Assembly: GCA_018262985.1 (NCBI GenBank)
Contig: JADFDI010000002.1
Coordinates: forward strand, 62,001-126,000
DNA: 64,000 bases
DNA from: Spirochaetota bacterium
Lineage (GTDB): Bacteria > Spirochaetota > Spirochaetia > Treponematales > UBA12059
Direction of reading: 5' to 3'
Of this stretch, positions 26,524-37,341 are shown one piece after another (the stretch's first letter is position 1; every line of letters starts with the position of its first letter). The translations under genes were made by a program, and so were the position numbers. The notes under the pieces were generated by a model. That model made no database searches. It was given only the letters and a program-made list of their open reading frames with translations, and was not told the origin of the DNA.

Positions 26524-29175
26524 TCATGGCGAGGAGGCGGCCTCGTCCGCGTTCGGCGTCCCGCCCTCCTCGGGGGGAATGGCCTCTTCCGCCGGGGCCG
26601 CGTCGCCATCATCTTCGTCGGGGTTCGGAGATACGACGGGGAGCGCCGCTTGAGGCGAAGGGGCGGGAGCCGATTCACCTTCGCTTCCGGTCGAGGGCAG
26701 TCCCGATCCGAGTCCGCCGAGCAAGGCCTCCAGGTCGAGTCCGAGGTCGATGGTCGAATCGATATCGATGCCCGAAGGGAACAGGGTCGGATCGATGGGA
26801 GGGGAGTTGAATCCGCCGCTCGCGCCGTGCACGTCGCAGAAGCGGTCGGGCTGGGTGCCGGCGAGGAAGCTCAGCGTTATCTGGCCGTCCGTGCAGGCTT
26901 CCGTGGGCAACAGGCCCGAAACGGCGCAGACCGTGGCGCTGACCAGGCCGGTCTGCGGCTTCGCGAAGGCGCGGGGAGGGAGCCCCTCGTGGATTTCCTT
27001 CATGTAGTCCGCCCAGACGTAGCGGGCGATCGTCTCGCCGGTCTGGGCGACGCCGAGGGAGTTGCCTCGGCGGTCGAAGCCGAACCAGGTGGCCGTGGCC
27101 AGGTAGGGCGAGTAGCCGATGACCCAGGCGTCCTCCCAGTTCTGCGTCGTGCCGGTCTTGCCGGCCAGCGGTATCGTGTACTCGCTGCCGTCCGGGTTCC
27201 TGTAGGTCAGGTACTGGCCCTTGTCCGTCGCGCCGCGCAGCGTACCGTACGCCGTGACCATCGAAAGCAGGTCGGTCATGATGGCCGCGTTCTGCGGGCT
27301 GACGACCTGGATGGCGTCGCCGCGACGCTTCTGGTCGGCGCGAAGGTCCTTTTCCGGCTCGAGGATGATCTTGCCGCTCCGGTCCTCGACATAGGTTATG
27401 GCGATCGGGTCGACGGCGCGCCCCTGGTTCCCGAAGACGCTGTAAGCCCGCGTCATCTGCAGCGGCGTGACGCCGATGACCCCGAGCGCGAGCGGATAGT
27501 AACGGGGGAAGGTCTGCCGCTTCTCGGCGGGGTCTGTGATGCCGAGGAGCGCTCCCGCGCGGTCGATGACCGGGTCGAACCCGACCGCGTCGAGCGTGCG
27601 AACGGCCGGTATGTTGAGCGAGAGCGAGAGCGCCTTCCAGAGCAGGATCGGGCCGTAATAGGTGCCGGAGTAGTTGCGCGGAATGTATTCGGTGCCGTCG
27701 GCGTTGTAGAAGACGACGGGCTCGTCGTAGATCAGCGTCGCCATGGTCGACTTGCGCGCGTCTATCGCCGCCGAGTAGAGGAAGGGCTTGAACGACGAAC
27801 CCGGCATCAGCTTGGCCTGGGTCGCCCGTATGTACTGGCTCGCCTGCGTGTACTTGGAGCCGCCCACCAAGGCCTTGATATGGCCCGTATCCAGCTCGAG
27901 CGTCACGAGGGCGCCCTCGACCGTCCCCTTCTCGACCTCCTTGTTGAGTTCGGCGTAGCTGACGTCGGTGGCGCGCTTGAGCTCGGCGAGGCCGAAGAGC
28001 ATCGCGGCGGCGTCGATGACCGGGTTCACGCGGTAGTTGTAGTAGTCGAGCGCGCGGCTGCGGATCTCGGTTTCGCCGGCGAACCACTCCGAGAATCCGA
28101 AGCTCAGGCCCACGAGCTCTACGAGCGGCACGTAGAACGAGTCCGCCTCCCGGAGGCGGAGCGAGCTCGAGGCGAGGAATTCGCGGTTCGCGAGCTCGAT
28201 GCCGCGCTTCATGTAGCGGTCGGCGGCCTTCTGGAAATCGAGGTCGAGGGTCGTGTGGACGGTAAGCCCGTCCTTGTACAGGTCGATCGAACCGTAGAGC
28301 AGGTCGCCGAGGGCCCGGTGCACGTACTCGCTGAACCAGGGCGCCTCGTCGGAGCGGGAGAAGAAGGCGCTCGTCGAGGCGCGGGTGTAGTCGAAATTGT
28401 CCCAGTAGTCGTCGAACGAGGCCTGCGCTTCGGCCTCGGTGGCGTATCCCGCCTCCACCATCGCGCTGAGCACCGCCCTCGACCGGTCCCTGGATCGGTT
28501 GGGGAAGTCGATGGGGTTGTAGGAATAGGGACTCGACAGGGTGACCACGAGGATGGCCGACTCGGCGAGGGTGGCCTCGCGCGCGGAATGGCCGAAGTAG
28601 AATTTGCTGGCGGCCTCGAATCCGTAGACGCCCGGTCCCATGGCCATGCGGTTCAGGTAGAGTTCGAGGATCTCTTCCTTGGAGTAGCGGCGCTCGAGCT
28701 GGAAGGCCCACCAGAGCTCCACGAGCTTGCGCTTGAGGCTGATGTCCGAGCGGTCCGCGTAAAGGGTGCCCGCGAGCTGCTGGGTGATCGTGGAGCCGCC
28801 GCCGAGGTTGCGGCCGATAAGGCGGCCCACCACCGCGCGGACGATGCTCTTGACGGTGAATCCGCGATGCGTCCAGAACCGGTCGTCCTCGCGGGTGATC
28901 AAGGCGTCGACCAGATGCCTGGGCAAGTCCTTTATCGCGATGAGCTCGCGCTTCTCCTCGGAATAGAACTCCGTGATGAGGCGGCCCTTGGAATCCAGTA
29001 TCCGCGAGGGAAGGGCCGGGTCGAGCTCCGTGAAGTTCTCGATGTTGATAGTGTTGACGGTCGCGGCGATCGCGACGCCGGCCCCTATCCCCGCGAGGAG
29101 GAGGATTCCGAGCGAGGCGTAGACGACGACGAGGAAGGCGCTCGGGCGCTTCCCGGCATGCTCCGTGGAGACCAT
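26524..29175 (-). CDS. Penicillin-binding protein 1A (glycosyltransferase/transpeptidase)
   Basis: GT51 EDDRFWTHRGFTVKSIVRA, GGSTITQQLA; transpeptidase PGSSFKPFLYSAA, GKTGTTQNWEDAW. Confidence 0.94.
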   Translation of the reverse strand: MVSTEHAGKRPSAFLVVVYASLGILLLAGIGAGVAIAATVNTINIENFTELDPALPSRILDSKGRLITEFYSEEKRELIAIKDLPRHLVDALITREDDRFWTHRGFTVKSIVRAVVGRLIGRNLGGGSTITQQLAGTLYADRSDISLKRKLVELWWAFQLERRYSKEEILELYLNRMAMGPGVYGFEAASKFYFGHSAREATLAESAILVVTLSSPYSYNPIDFPNRSRDRSRAVLSAMVEAGYATEAEAQASFDDYWDNFDYTRASTSAFFSRSDEAPWFSEYVHRALGDLLYGSIDLYKDGLTVHTTLDLDFQKAADRYMKRGIELANREFLASSSLRLREADSFYVPLVELVGLSFGFSEWFAGETEIRSRALDYYNYRVNPVIDAAAMLFGLAELKRATDVSYAELNKEVEKGTVEGALVTLELDTGHIKALVGGSKYTQASQYIRATQAKLMPGSSFKPFLYSAAIDARKSTMATLIYDEPVVFYNADGTEYIPRNYSGTYYGPILLWKALSLSLNIPAVRTLDAVGFDPVIDRAGALLGITDPAEKRQTFPRYYPLALGVIGVTPLQMTRAYSVFGNQGRAVDPIAITYVEDRSGKIILEPEKDLRADQKRRGDAIQVVSPQNAAIMTDLLSMVTAYGTLRGATDKGQYLTYRNPDGSEYTIPLAGKTGTTQNWEDAWVIGYSPYLATATWFGFDRRGNSLGVAQTGETIARYVWADYMKEIHEGLPPRAFAKPQTGLVSATVCAVSGLLPTEACTDGQITLSFLAGTQPDRFCDVHGASGGFNSPPIDPTLFPSGIDIDSTIDLGLDLEALLGGLGSGLPSTGSEGESAPAPSPQAALPVVSPNPDEDDGDAAPAEEAIPPEEGGTPNADEAASSP

Positions 29176-29227
29176 GCGGCCACACTATGCGTAAAACCGG
29201 TTCCGGGTCAACGGGCGACGCGCGGCG

Positions 29228-29260
29228 ACGAAAAGAAAGGCCGGTCTCTCGACCGGCCTT
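29228..29260 (-). terminator. Intrinsic terminator
   Basis: 10-bp perfect stem 29237-29246/29251-29260, GAGA loop on the minus strand, then TCTTTTC. Confidence 0.75.
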
Positions 29261-29350
29261 GCCCCGAGGGGCGTCGCAGGGGACCATAGCGAACTGGGAG
29301 GGGAGCTATGATTCGTCTCCGACAGCTTGAATATCGGCTCGGGACGAGTT
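29228..29350 (-). ncRNA. Candidate structured small RNA or PBP1A leader ending in an intrinsic terminator
   Basis: Minus strand: three successive hairpins, C-rich loop TCCCCTCCC, then AAGGCCGGTC-GAGA-GACCGGCCTT followed by TCTTTTC. Confidence 0.4.
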
Positions 29351-29409
29351 GAATTTAATCTTTCCCCGAGCATTTTGCCACTTGACGGCGGATCGGGGCT
29401 CGAAATCGT

Positions 29410-29436
29410 TTTCCTTCGTCCAATTGACGAAGGAAA
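29410..29436. promoter_or_regulatory. Palindrome TTTCCTTCGTC-CAATT-GACGAAGGAAA overlapping gap promoter
   Basis: 11-bp perfect inverted repeat containing the -35 hexamer. Confidence 0.6.
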
Positions 29437-29453
29437 GGCGTTTCGGGTATCAT
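29424..29453 (+). promoter_or_regulatory. sigma70-type promoter of gap operon
   Basis: TTGACG (29424-29429), N18, TATCAT (29448-29453). Confidence 0.6.
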
Positions 29454-29464
29454 ACCGGTACTAA

Positions 29465-30574
<1,110 letters not shown>

Positions 30575-30590
30575 GGAAGGATACAGCCGC

Positions 30591-30616
30591 AAGGGCCCGC
30601 CGCGAGGCGGGCCCTT
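30591..30616 (+). terminator. Intercistronic hairpin between gap and pgk
   Basis: AAGGGCCCGC/GCGGGCCCTT 10-bp perfect stem, weak U-tract. Confidence 0.5.
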
Positions 30617-30675
30617 GTTCCATCGGGGCGCGCCGCCGACCGTTCGGGGGGCGTCCAGGCGTATACGGAGGACCC

Positions 30676-31941
30676 ATGCTCAGGACCATCAAGGATATCG
30701 ACCTGAAGGGAAAGCGCGTGCTCATGCGCGTCGACTTCAACGTGCCGATGAAGGCCGGCGTCGTCCAGGACGACACCCGCATCGCGGCCGCCCTTCCCAC
30801 CATCAAGGCCGTGCTGGATTCGGGCGCCGGCTCCCTCGTGCTGATGAGCCACCTCGGCGATCCGAAGAAGGACGGCAAGAAGGCGAGGGAGAAGGCGGAG
30901 AAGGAAGGCAAGCCCTTCGACCTCGAGGCATATCTCGACGGCAAGCACCGCATGAAGCCGGTGGCCGAACGCCTCTCCGCGCTGCTCGGGAAGCCGGTCG
31001 CCGTCGCGCCGGACTGCGTCGGCGACGAGGTCGCGAGGCTCGCGGCGGCGCTTCCCCCGGGCGGCGTCCTCATGCTCGAGAACACCCGCTTCCACGAAGA
31101 GGAGACAAGCGACGACGAGGCCAAGCGCGAGTCGCTCGCCAAGGAGCTCGCGGGACTCGGCGACGTCTTCGTCAACGACGCCTTCGGCACCGCGCACCGG
31201 GCCCACGCCTCCACCGAGACGGTCGCGCGCTTCCTGCCGGCCTACGCCGGCTTCCTCATGGAAAAGGAAGTGAGGTACCTCGAGCCCCTGGTCTCCGACC
31301 CGGCCAAGCCCTTCGTGGCCATCATCGGAGGCGCGAAGGTCAGTTCGAAAATCGCCGTGCTCTCGAAGCTGCTGGACACGGCCGACGTCCTCGTCGTGGG
31401 CGGCGGCATGGCCTACACCTTCCTCAAGGCGCTCGGGCATCCCGTCGGGAAGAGCCTGGTCGAGGACGACCAGCTCGACGTGGCGAAGGATATCCTGGCC
31501 AAGGCCGAGCGCCGCGACGTCGAGATCGTCCTGCCCGTGGACCACGTGGGCGCCGCCGCCTTCGACGCCGGGGCCGCGCCGGTCCCCGTCGACGGGGCTG
31601 ACCTCCCGGCGGACCTCATGGGCATGGACGTGGGGCCGAAGACGGTCGAGCTCTACCGGGAGGCCCTCTCGGGCGCGCGCAGCGTGGTCTGGAACGGCCC
31701 GGTCGGCGTGTTCGAGTTCGACGCCTTCTCGAAAGGCACCGAGGCCGTGGCCCGGCTCGTGGCGGAAGCCACCGCGCGCGGCGCGACCACCGTGGTCGGC
31801 GGCGGTGATTCGGTCGCGGCCGTCAACAAGTTCGGCCTCGCGGACCGCATGAGCCACGTATCGACGGGCGGCGGGGCGAGCCTCGAATACCTCGAGGGCA
31901 AGGTCCTGCCCGGCATCGCCATCCTCGTTTCGAAGCAGTAA
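30676..31941 (+). CDS. pgk: Phosphoglycerate kinase
   Basis: [56 protein letters not shown] 30676 (the ORF-track start at 29788 is an over-extension). Confidence 0.96.
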   Translation: MLRTIKDIDLKGKRVLMRVDFNVPMKAGVVQDDTRIAAALPTIKAVLDSGAGSLVLMSHLGDPKKDGKKAREKAEKEGKPFDLEAYLDGKHRMKPVAERLSALLGKPVAVAPDCVGDEVARLAAALPPGGVLMLENTRFHEEETSDDEAKRESLAKELAGLGDVFVNDAFGTAHRAHASTETVARFLPAYAGFLMEKEVRYLEPLVSDPAKPFVAIIGGAKVSSKIAVLSKLLDTADVLVVGGGMAYTFLKALGHPVGKSLVEDDQLDVAKDILAKAERRDVEIVLPVDHVGAAAFDAGAAPVPVDGADLPADLMGMDVGPKTVELYREALSGARSVVWNGPVGVFEFDAFSKGTEAVARLVAEATARGATTVVGGGDSVAAVNKFGLADRMSHVSTGGGASLEYLEGKVLPGIAILVSKQ

Positions 31942-31953
31942 AGGGAGCCATCC

Positions 31954-32703
31954 ATGCGCAGCTATTTCATCGCCGGCAACTGGAAGATGCACAAGACGGT
32001 GGGCGAATCCGTCGCGCTCGCGACCGAGCTGGTCGCCAAGCTGGCCGGAGCGGGCGAGAAGGTCATGATCGCGCCGGCGTTCACCGCGCTTCAGGCTGTG
32101 GCCGCGGTCGTGAAGGGCTCGAACGTGCTGCTCGGCGCCCAGAACATGGGCCCGGAAGAGCAGGGAGCCCACACCGGAGAGGTGTCCGTCCTCATGCTCA
32201 AGGATCTCGGCGTGAGCCATGTCATCCTCGGACACTCCGAGCGCCGCCATGGTTACGGGGAGGACGACGCCCTGGTCAACCGCAAGGTCAGGCTGGCGCT
32301 CAAGCACGGCCTCGAGCCCATCCTTTGCGTCGGCGAGACGCTCGGGGAACGGGAATCCGGCAGGCTCGAAGCGGTGGTCGGCGCCCAGACCCGCGAAGGC
32401 CTCGCGGGCGTGACGGCGGCCGAACTGGCGAAGGTGACCATCGCGTACGAGCCGGTCTGGGCAATCGGCACCGGCAAGACCGCCACCCCGGACGACGCCG
32501 ACGCGGTCCACGCCTTCATCCGCAAGGTGCTCGCGAGCCTCTACGGCGACGCCGCCGCCAAGGGCGTCTGCATCCAGTACGGCGGCTCGGTCAAGAGCGA
32601 GAACGCGGCCGAGCTCATGGCCCGGCCCAACATCGACGGCGCCCTCGTCGGGGGGGCCTCGCTCAAGGCGGAGAGCTTCGTCCCGATAGTCAGGTTCCGG
32701 TAA
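31954..32703 (+). CDS. tpiA: Triosephosphate isomerase
   Basis: [47 protein letters not shown]. Confidence 0.96.
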   Translation: MRSYFIAGNWKMHKTVGESVALATELVAKLAGAGEKVMIAPAFTALQAVAAVVKGSNVLLGAQNMGPEEQGAHTGEVSVLMLKDLGVSHVILGHSERRHGYGEDDALVNRKVRLALKHGLEPILCVGETLGERESGRLEAVVGAQTREGLAGVTAAELAKVTIAYEPVWAIGTGKTATPDDADAVHAFIRKVLASLYGDAAAKGVCIQYGGSVKSENAAELMARPNIDGALVGGASLKAESFVPIVRFR

Positions 32704-32709
32704 AGAAGG

Positions 32710-32745
32710 GCGACGCCGCGAGCCGCCTCCGCCGCGCGGCGTCGC
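32710..32745 (+). terminator. Hairpin between tpiA and secG
   Basis: GCGACGCCGCG/CGCGGCGTCGC 11-bp stem, 14-nt loop. Confidence 0.4.
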
Positions 32746-32750
32746 GCCTC

Positions 32751-32779
32751 TTGCACTTCGGGCCGGAAACGGGTACTAT
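32751..32779 (+). promoter_or_regulatory. Candidate secG promoter
   Basis: TTGCAC, N17, TACTAT. Confidence 0.5.
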
Positions 32780-32865
32780 TTCCGCCGCCTCCGCATCCCG
32801 CGCGCCGGGTCGGTTCCGGACGGTCCGCCGGGGCGCAGCACAGCAACGAACACGGAGTCATAAGC

Positions 32866-33258
32866 ATGGGTTTCCTGGGTATTCTCCTTCTCGTCGTCTT
32901 CGTCATCGTGGCCATCCTCCTCGTGCTCCTGGTCGTCATCCAGGACGAGGGCGGCGACAGCCTCGGCGGCATCTTCGCCGGCTCCGGCGATACGGCGTTC
33001 GGCGCGCGCGCCAGCAACGTGGTGGTCCGCGTCACGTACATATTGGGCGGCCTCTTTTTCGTCCTGGCCTTCGCCCTCGCGGTGGTCAGCCGCTCCGGCT
33101 CGGCGAACCTGGAGGCCAAGGCTCTCGAGGCCGCCGGCACCCAGGCCGTGGAATGGTGGAACGAGACTCCCTCCGCCGGCGTTCCCGAGCTGAACCTCGA
33201 GGCCGCGCCCGCCGACACGACTCCCCTCGAGGCGCCGGCCGCCGGTTCCGGCCAGTAA
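32866..33258 (+). CDS. secG: Preprotein translocase subunit SecG
   Basis: Two TM helices around VIQDEGGDSLGGIFAGSGDTAFGARASNVVVRVTYILGGLFFVLAFAL. Confidence 0.88.
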   Translation: MGFLGILLLVVFVIVAILLVLLVVIQDEGGDSLGGIFAGSGDTAFGARASNVVVRVTYILGGLFFVLAFALAVVSRSGSANLEAKALEAAGTQAVEWWNETPSAGVPELNLEAAPADTTPLEAPAAGSGQ

Positions 33259-33281
33259 GGCCCGTCCCGCCGCCAGCACAT

Positions 33282-33311
33282 CGAGCCCGCGCACCGAGCG
33301 CGGGCTCGTTT
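33282..33311 (+). terminator. Intrinsic terminator after secG
   Basis: CGAGCCCGCGC/GCGCGGGCTCG 11-bp stem, 5-nt loop, TTT. Confidence 0.6.
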
Positions 33312-33333
33312 CGTCGACCGGGGAGGGTTGCGC

Positions 33334-34152
33334 GTGGCTGACCATTACGAACTTCTCGGAGTCCCGCGCGACGCCGGCACCCGAGAGATCAAAAGCGCCT
33401 TCCGGCTCAAGGCCAAGCGGCTGCATCCCGATCTGGCCCGGGGAGCGGACGGCGAGCCGGCCATGCGCATGCTGCTCGACGCGTACAGGACCCTCCTGGA
33501 TCCCGAGCGACGCCTGGCCTACGACCGGAGCCTCCGCAAGCGCGGATCTGTCGCCGCGGGCGTCCCGAGCTTCGATTACCGGAAATGGCTCAAGGAGCGG
33601 CTCGAGGTTCCGGAGTACCGGGCGAAGCTCCTGGTATACGACCTCCTCCACGATCTCGAGGACGAGGCGCTCGAGCTTTTCGAGAGCCTGGACGGTCTCG
33701 AGGAAGGCCGCCTCGAACGCTTCTTCGAGCGCTCGGAGGCCATGGACGCCGAATTCTGCATCGCCGAGGAATACGAGAAGCGCGGGCGCTTCGTCGACGC
33801 CTATCGCGTGTACCTTTCGATCTTCCGCAAGGAGCGCGAGAAGCCGGCGCTCGGCTATTTCCTCGACGTCGTGGCGTTACGGTTCCGGCGCTTGGCGCTC
33901 GAAGGCTTGCGCGCGGTGCTCGAGGACGGGCCCTACCTCGACATTCTCTCCGAGGCCGCGGAAGCCGTTCCCGACGACTACGACGCCGCCCAGCTGCTCC
34001 GGCGGAAGGCCGAGCTGCTCCTGCGGCTCGGTTCGCGCTCGGACGCGGTCGCGGCGATCGCCGAGGCGCGCCGCCGGTACCCGAGGCTCGCGGGTCTCGG
34101 CGCCCTCGAGAGGAAAGCCGCCTCGCCGCTCGCCCGATCGGCGACAGCTTGA
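33334..34152 (+). CDS. J-domain protein with TPR/helical C-terminus
   Basis: DHYELLGVPRDAGTREIKSAFRLKAKRLHPDLARG (HPD motif); GGAGG 7 nt before GTG 33334. Confidence 0.85.
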   Translation: MADHYELLGVPRDAGTREIKSAFRLKAKRLHPDLARGADGEPAMRMLLDAYRTLLDPERRLAYDRSLRKRGSVAAGVPSFDYRKWLKERLEVPEYRAKLLVYDLLHDLEDEALELFESLDGLEEGRLERFFERSEAMDAEFCIAEEYEKRGRFVDAYRVYLSIFRKEREKPALGYFLDVVALRFRRLALEGLRAVLEDGPYLDILSEAAEAVPDDYDAAQLLRRKAELLLRLGSRSDAVAAIAEARRRYPRLAGLGALERKAASPLARSATA

Positions 34153-34247
34153 AGAAAGAGCGTGCTTCGTATACCTTTGCGCGAATCGATTGTTTGATGA
34201 CGACGGGGCAGACGCCCGTCCATCACGCGCATCCAGGAAGGTCCGCC

Positions 34248-35282
34248 ATGAATCGTTTCCTCCCGGCCGTCGTCGCCGCATTGCTCCTCGCCGGCGCCGC
34301 CGGCGCCCAGTCCACGCTCATCGACGCTCCCGTGGCCACCGTGAAGCTCATCCGCTCGGAGGTTCTCGGACAGCGGCAGTTCTCCCGCGACGTCGAGGTC
34401 ATGGAGAAGGCGCTCGGCCGCAAGCTCGCGCCCGAAGAGAAGCGCCAGTTCCTCGAGACCAAGATCAACGACATGCTCTTCTTCCAGATGTGCGAGCGGG
34501 ACAAGCTGTTCGCGTCCGAGACCGAAATCGATGCATATATACTGAAGATGCGCGAGCAGACCGCCGCCGGCCTTTCCGACGCCCAGTTCGAGGCCGCGCT
34601 GAAGGCGCAGGGCATCGATCTCGCCGAGCTCCGAAAATCCGCCCGACAGCAGATACTGTTCCAGAAATACATCGAGAGCTACCGGAAAGCCGATCTCGAG
34701 AGGCTCAAGGCGCCGACCGCGGACGAGGTCATCGCCGCCTACGAGCTCAACAAGGTCAGCTACGTCAGGCCGGACTACGTCCGCGTCAGCGTCCTCTACG
34801 TCGACACCAGGTCCATGGACGCCGCGGGACGGGCCAAGGCCAAGTCCCTCATGCTCGATCTCGCGGCGAAGGTCCGCGAGAACCCCGCCCGCTTCGACGA
34901 GTTGCTCGTCAAGGCTTCCGACCCGAGCTCGGGGTATCGCGGGACCAGTTCGCTCTACGTCTCGCGCACGCCCCAATCGCTGCAGGGCTGGGGTCAGCAG
35001 TTCATGGACTCCGCGTTCGGCCTCAAGGCGGGCCAGATCGGCGAACTCATCGAAAACGAGGCCGGCTACCAGTTCATCCGCGTCAACGAGGTCCTTCCGC
35101 AGAAGCAGCTGACCCTCACCGACCCCTACCAGCTCGGCCAGGCCGCGACCGTACAGGACGTGATCCGGTACCAGCTCTTCCAGGCCGCCCAGCAGAAGCT
35201 GCTCGCCGACATAATGGAAAGCCTTATCGCCGAGCTTCGCAAGGCGGCAGCCGTCAAGATCTACGAAGAAAACCTGAAGTAG
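34248..35282 (+). CDS. SurA/PpiC-like periplasmic peptidyl-prolyl isomerase/chaperone
   Basis: Signal peptide, SurA-N-like helices, KASDPSSGYRGTSSLYVSRTPQSL...FGLKAGQIGELIENEAGYQFIRVNE. Confidence 0.78.
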   Translation: MNRFLPAVVAALLLAGAAGAQSTLIDAPVATVKLIRSEVLGQRQFSRDVEVMEKALGRKLAPEEKRQFLETKINDMLFFQMCERDKLFASETEIDAYILKMREQTAAGLSDAQFEAALKAQGIDLAELRKSARQQILFQKYIESYRKADLERLKAPTADEVIAAYELNKVSYVRPDYVRVSVLYVDTRSMDAAGRAKAKSLMLDLAAKVRENPARFDELLVKASDPSSGYRGTSSLYVSRTPQSLQGWGQQFMDSAFGLKAGQIGELIENEAGYQFIRVNEVLPQKQLTLTDPYQLGQAATVQDVIRYQLFQAAQQKLLADIMESLIAELRKAAAVKIYEENLK

Positions 35283-35291
35283 GGGGAGCGG

Positions 35292-35717
35292 ATGGCTTCG
35301 CGCCGAAAAGGCAGGATACTCGCGTTCCAGGCGCTTTACGCCTGGGACGTGGCCGGGACGCCGCTGGACGAGCTGCTGGATTTCTCGTGGCTGGACGAGG
35401 ACAAGCGCGAGGCCCTCGACGATGAGGTGCGCGTCTTCGCCGGCCTCATGATCGCCGGCACCATCGGCGCAATCGAACGTATCGACGAGTCGATACGCCG
35501 CAGGCTCGAGCATTGGACCTTCGAGCGCCTGAAGCGGGTGGAGCTCGCCATACTCCGCATCTCGGTCTGGTCCCTGCTGGAGCAGGCGGACATCCCGGCC
35601 CAGATCACCATCGACGAGGCCATCGAGATAGCCAAGGAATTCGGATCCGAGGATTCATACAAGTTCATCAACGGAGTGCTGGATGGGGTCTGGAAGGCGG
35701 AGCGAAAGGCCGACTGA
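35292..35717 (+). CDS. nusB: Transcription antitermination factor NusB
   Basis: RKGRILAFQALYAWD, RVELAILRISVWSLL, TIDEAIEIAKEFGSEDSYKFINGVLDGV. Confidence 0.92.
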   Translation: MASRRKGRILAFQALYAWDVAGTPLDELLDFSWLDEDKREALDDEVRVFAGLMIAGTIGAIERIDESIRRRLEHWTFERLKRVELAILRISVWSLLEQADIPAQITIDEAIEIAKEFGSEDSYKFINGVLDGVWKAERKAD

Positions 35718-37341
35718 AGCCGGCGACGGCGGGCTTCGCCGCGCCGGACCGGGCTTCCCGTCCGGTCTCCTCCCGCCGGCGTTCGCATGCGCGCTCGCGC
35801 TCGCGTCCTGCGCCCCCTCGCTTTCCTTCGACGATCTCCTCTCGCGGATAGACTCGGCCGAGGCGACCGCCCGGGCCGGCCTCTACGAGCAGGCGTCGCG
35901 CAAGGCAGGCTCCGCGCGCGACCAACTCAGGCTCGTGTCGAAGGCGAGGAGCGGACTGGAGCCCGGACTCTACCACGAGGTGGTGGAGCGGGCTTTGGCC
36001 GCCTTCCCGAACCATCCCTCGCTGGCCTACATCGCGGCCTCATCGCGCATCCAAGCCGGCCGGCCTGAAGCCGCCCTCGAGCTGTTCGCCGGCCCCTTGG
36101 TCCCCGCCGAGGCGCCCGAGCTCTATGCCCTCGCCTGGATCGTCCTCGCGAGGGAAGCGCTGAGGGCCGGAGAACTCCCGCCCGATCCGGGCCCCGCTTC
36201 GCTCGGCCTGGTCGCCGAAGCCCTCGGCAGCCCGGAACCGCTCGTCGTCGCCGGGGCATTCTCGCTCGGGCGCGCGGATCCCTTCACGGCCGAACGCCAC
36301 CTGGACGCCGCCGCGAAGCTCGGCGCCTTCGCGCCCGGTCTGGCCTGGGAGCTCGGACGCTTCGACCTCGTGCTCGCGTCGCCGATCCCCGACGATCCCG
36401 AACCGGGCACGCCCGAGGCCGGGCGGAGCGCCAGGGCGACCGAGCTGGCCCGGCGCGCCGACGCGGCGCTGCTTTCCGGACGCATCGAGCTCGCGGAGCG
36501 GTATTACCTCGATCTCATCGCCGAGGCGCCTTCGTCCTCCTGGAAACCCTGGGAAGCCCTGGCCCTGTTGGCAGAAGGGTGGCGGCCGAACCTGGCGGCG
36601 CGCCGGGGCGAGCTGGCGATTCTGGCCGGCCCCTTCAACTCCGGGCAGGCCGGATTCCGCGATGCCCAGCTCGCCTCGCGCTTCTCCGAGATCCCCGAGG
36701 CCACGCTGGCCAGGGCAGCCAGGCTTTCCCGCGCGGGCCGCGCCGCCGACGCCCTCGTCCTCCTCTCCGCCATGGGGGACAGACCCGATGCCTTGCTGAT
36801 CTCGGCCGCGGCCAGGTTGCGCGGTGGCGATCCCTCGCGGGCCGCCCTCGACGCGCTCGCCGCGATCGAATCTTCCCCGGACGATCCGGCCGTGCTGGCG
36901 GCGGCGGTCTCCATGCTCGCGCGATCGGGGGAACCCTGGATGGCGGTTCTCGCCGCGCGGCGGGCTCGAACGCCCGAGGCGACCCAGCCCGGAACCTGGT
37001 TCGCGAAGGCGCTCGAGGCTACCGCCGCGGGTCGGGTCGAGGAAGCGATCGGCATTCTGGAAGCGGAAGGCGCCCTCGAGGAAGGATCGGCCTCGACCGC
37101 TTCCCTCGCGGTCCTCCTGCGGGAGGCGGGCAGGCGACGGGAGGCGGCGGAACGATGGGCGCTCGCCGCCCGGGAAAGCATCGACATCAAGGACAAGGTC
37201 CGGTTCCTGGTCGAGGAGTCGCGCGACCGCATCGCCACGGGCGACGCGACGGGAGCCAGGGCCGCGCTCTCGGTCGCCCTGGATCTCGATCCCGGCTCCA
37301 TCGAGGCCGCGGGCCTGATGGCGGCCGCGATCGGAAAATGA
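35683..37341 (+). CDS. TPR-like repeat lipoprotein
   Basis: Lipobox ALALASC, Ala-rich helical repeats; overlaps nusB 3' end. Confidence 0.65.
   Translation: MGSGRRSERPTEAGDGGLRRAGPGFPSGLLPPAFACALALASCAPSLSFDDLLSRIDSAEATARAGLYEQASRKAGSARDQLRLVSKARSGLEPGLYHEVVERALAAFPNHPSLAYIAASSRIQAGRPEAALELFAGPLVPAEAPELYALAWIVLAREALRAGELPPDPGPASLGLVAEALGSPEPLVVAGAFSLGRADPFTAERHLDAAAKLGAFAPGLAWELGRFDLVLASPIPDDPEPGTPEAGRSARATELARRADAALLSGRIELAERYYLDLIAEAPSSSWKPWEALALLAEGWRPNLAARRGELAILAGPFNSGQAGFRDAQLASRFSEIPEATLARAARLSRAGRAADALVLLSAMGDRPDALLISAAARLRGGDPSRAALDALAAIESSPDDPAVLAAAVSMLARSGEPWMAVLAARRARTPEATQPGTWFAKALEATAAGRVEEAIGILEAEGALEEGSASTASLAVLLREAGRRREAAERWALAARESIDIKDKVRFLVEESRDRIATGDATGARAALSVALDLDPGSIEAAGLMAAAIGK

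Noticed and set aside
26650-29289. Very long plus-strand ORF (879 aa) opposite PBP1A, and similar antisense giants (for example 859-2604, 6051-8552, 47898-50267, 56326-58320)
   Set aside because: GC-rich shadow ORFs: the opposite strand encodes clear family proteins; the translations are R/A/G/V-rich with no recognisable motifs
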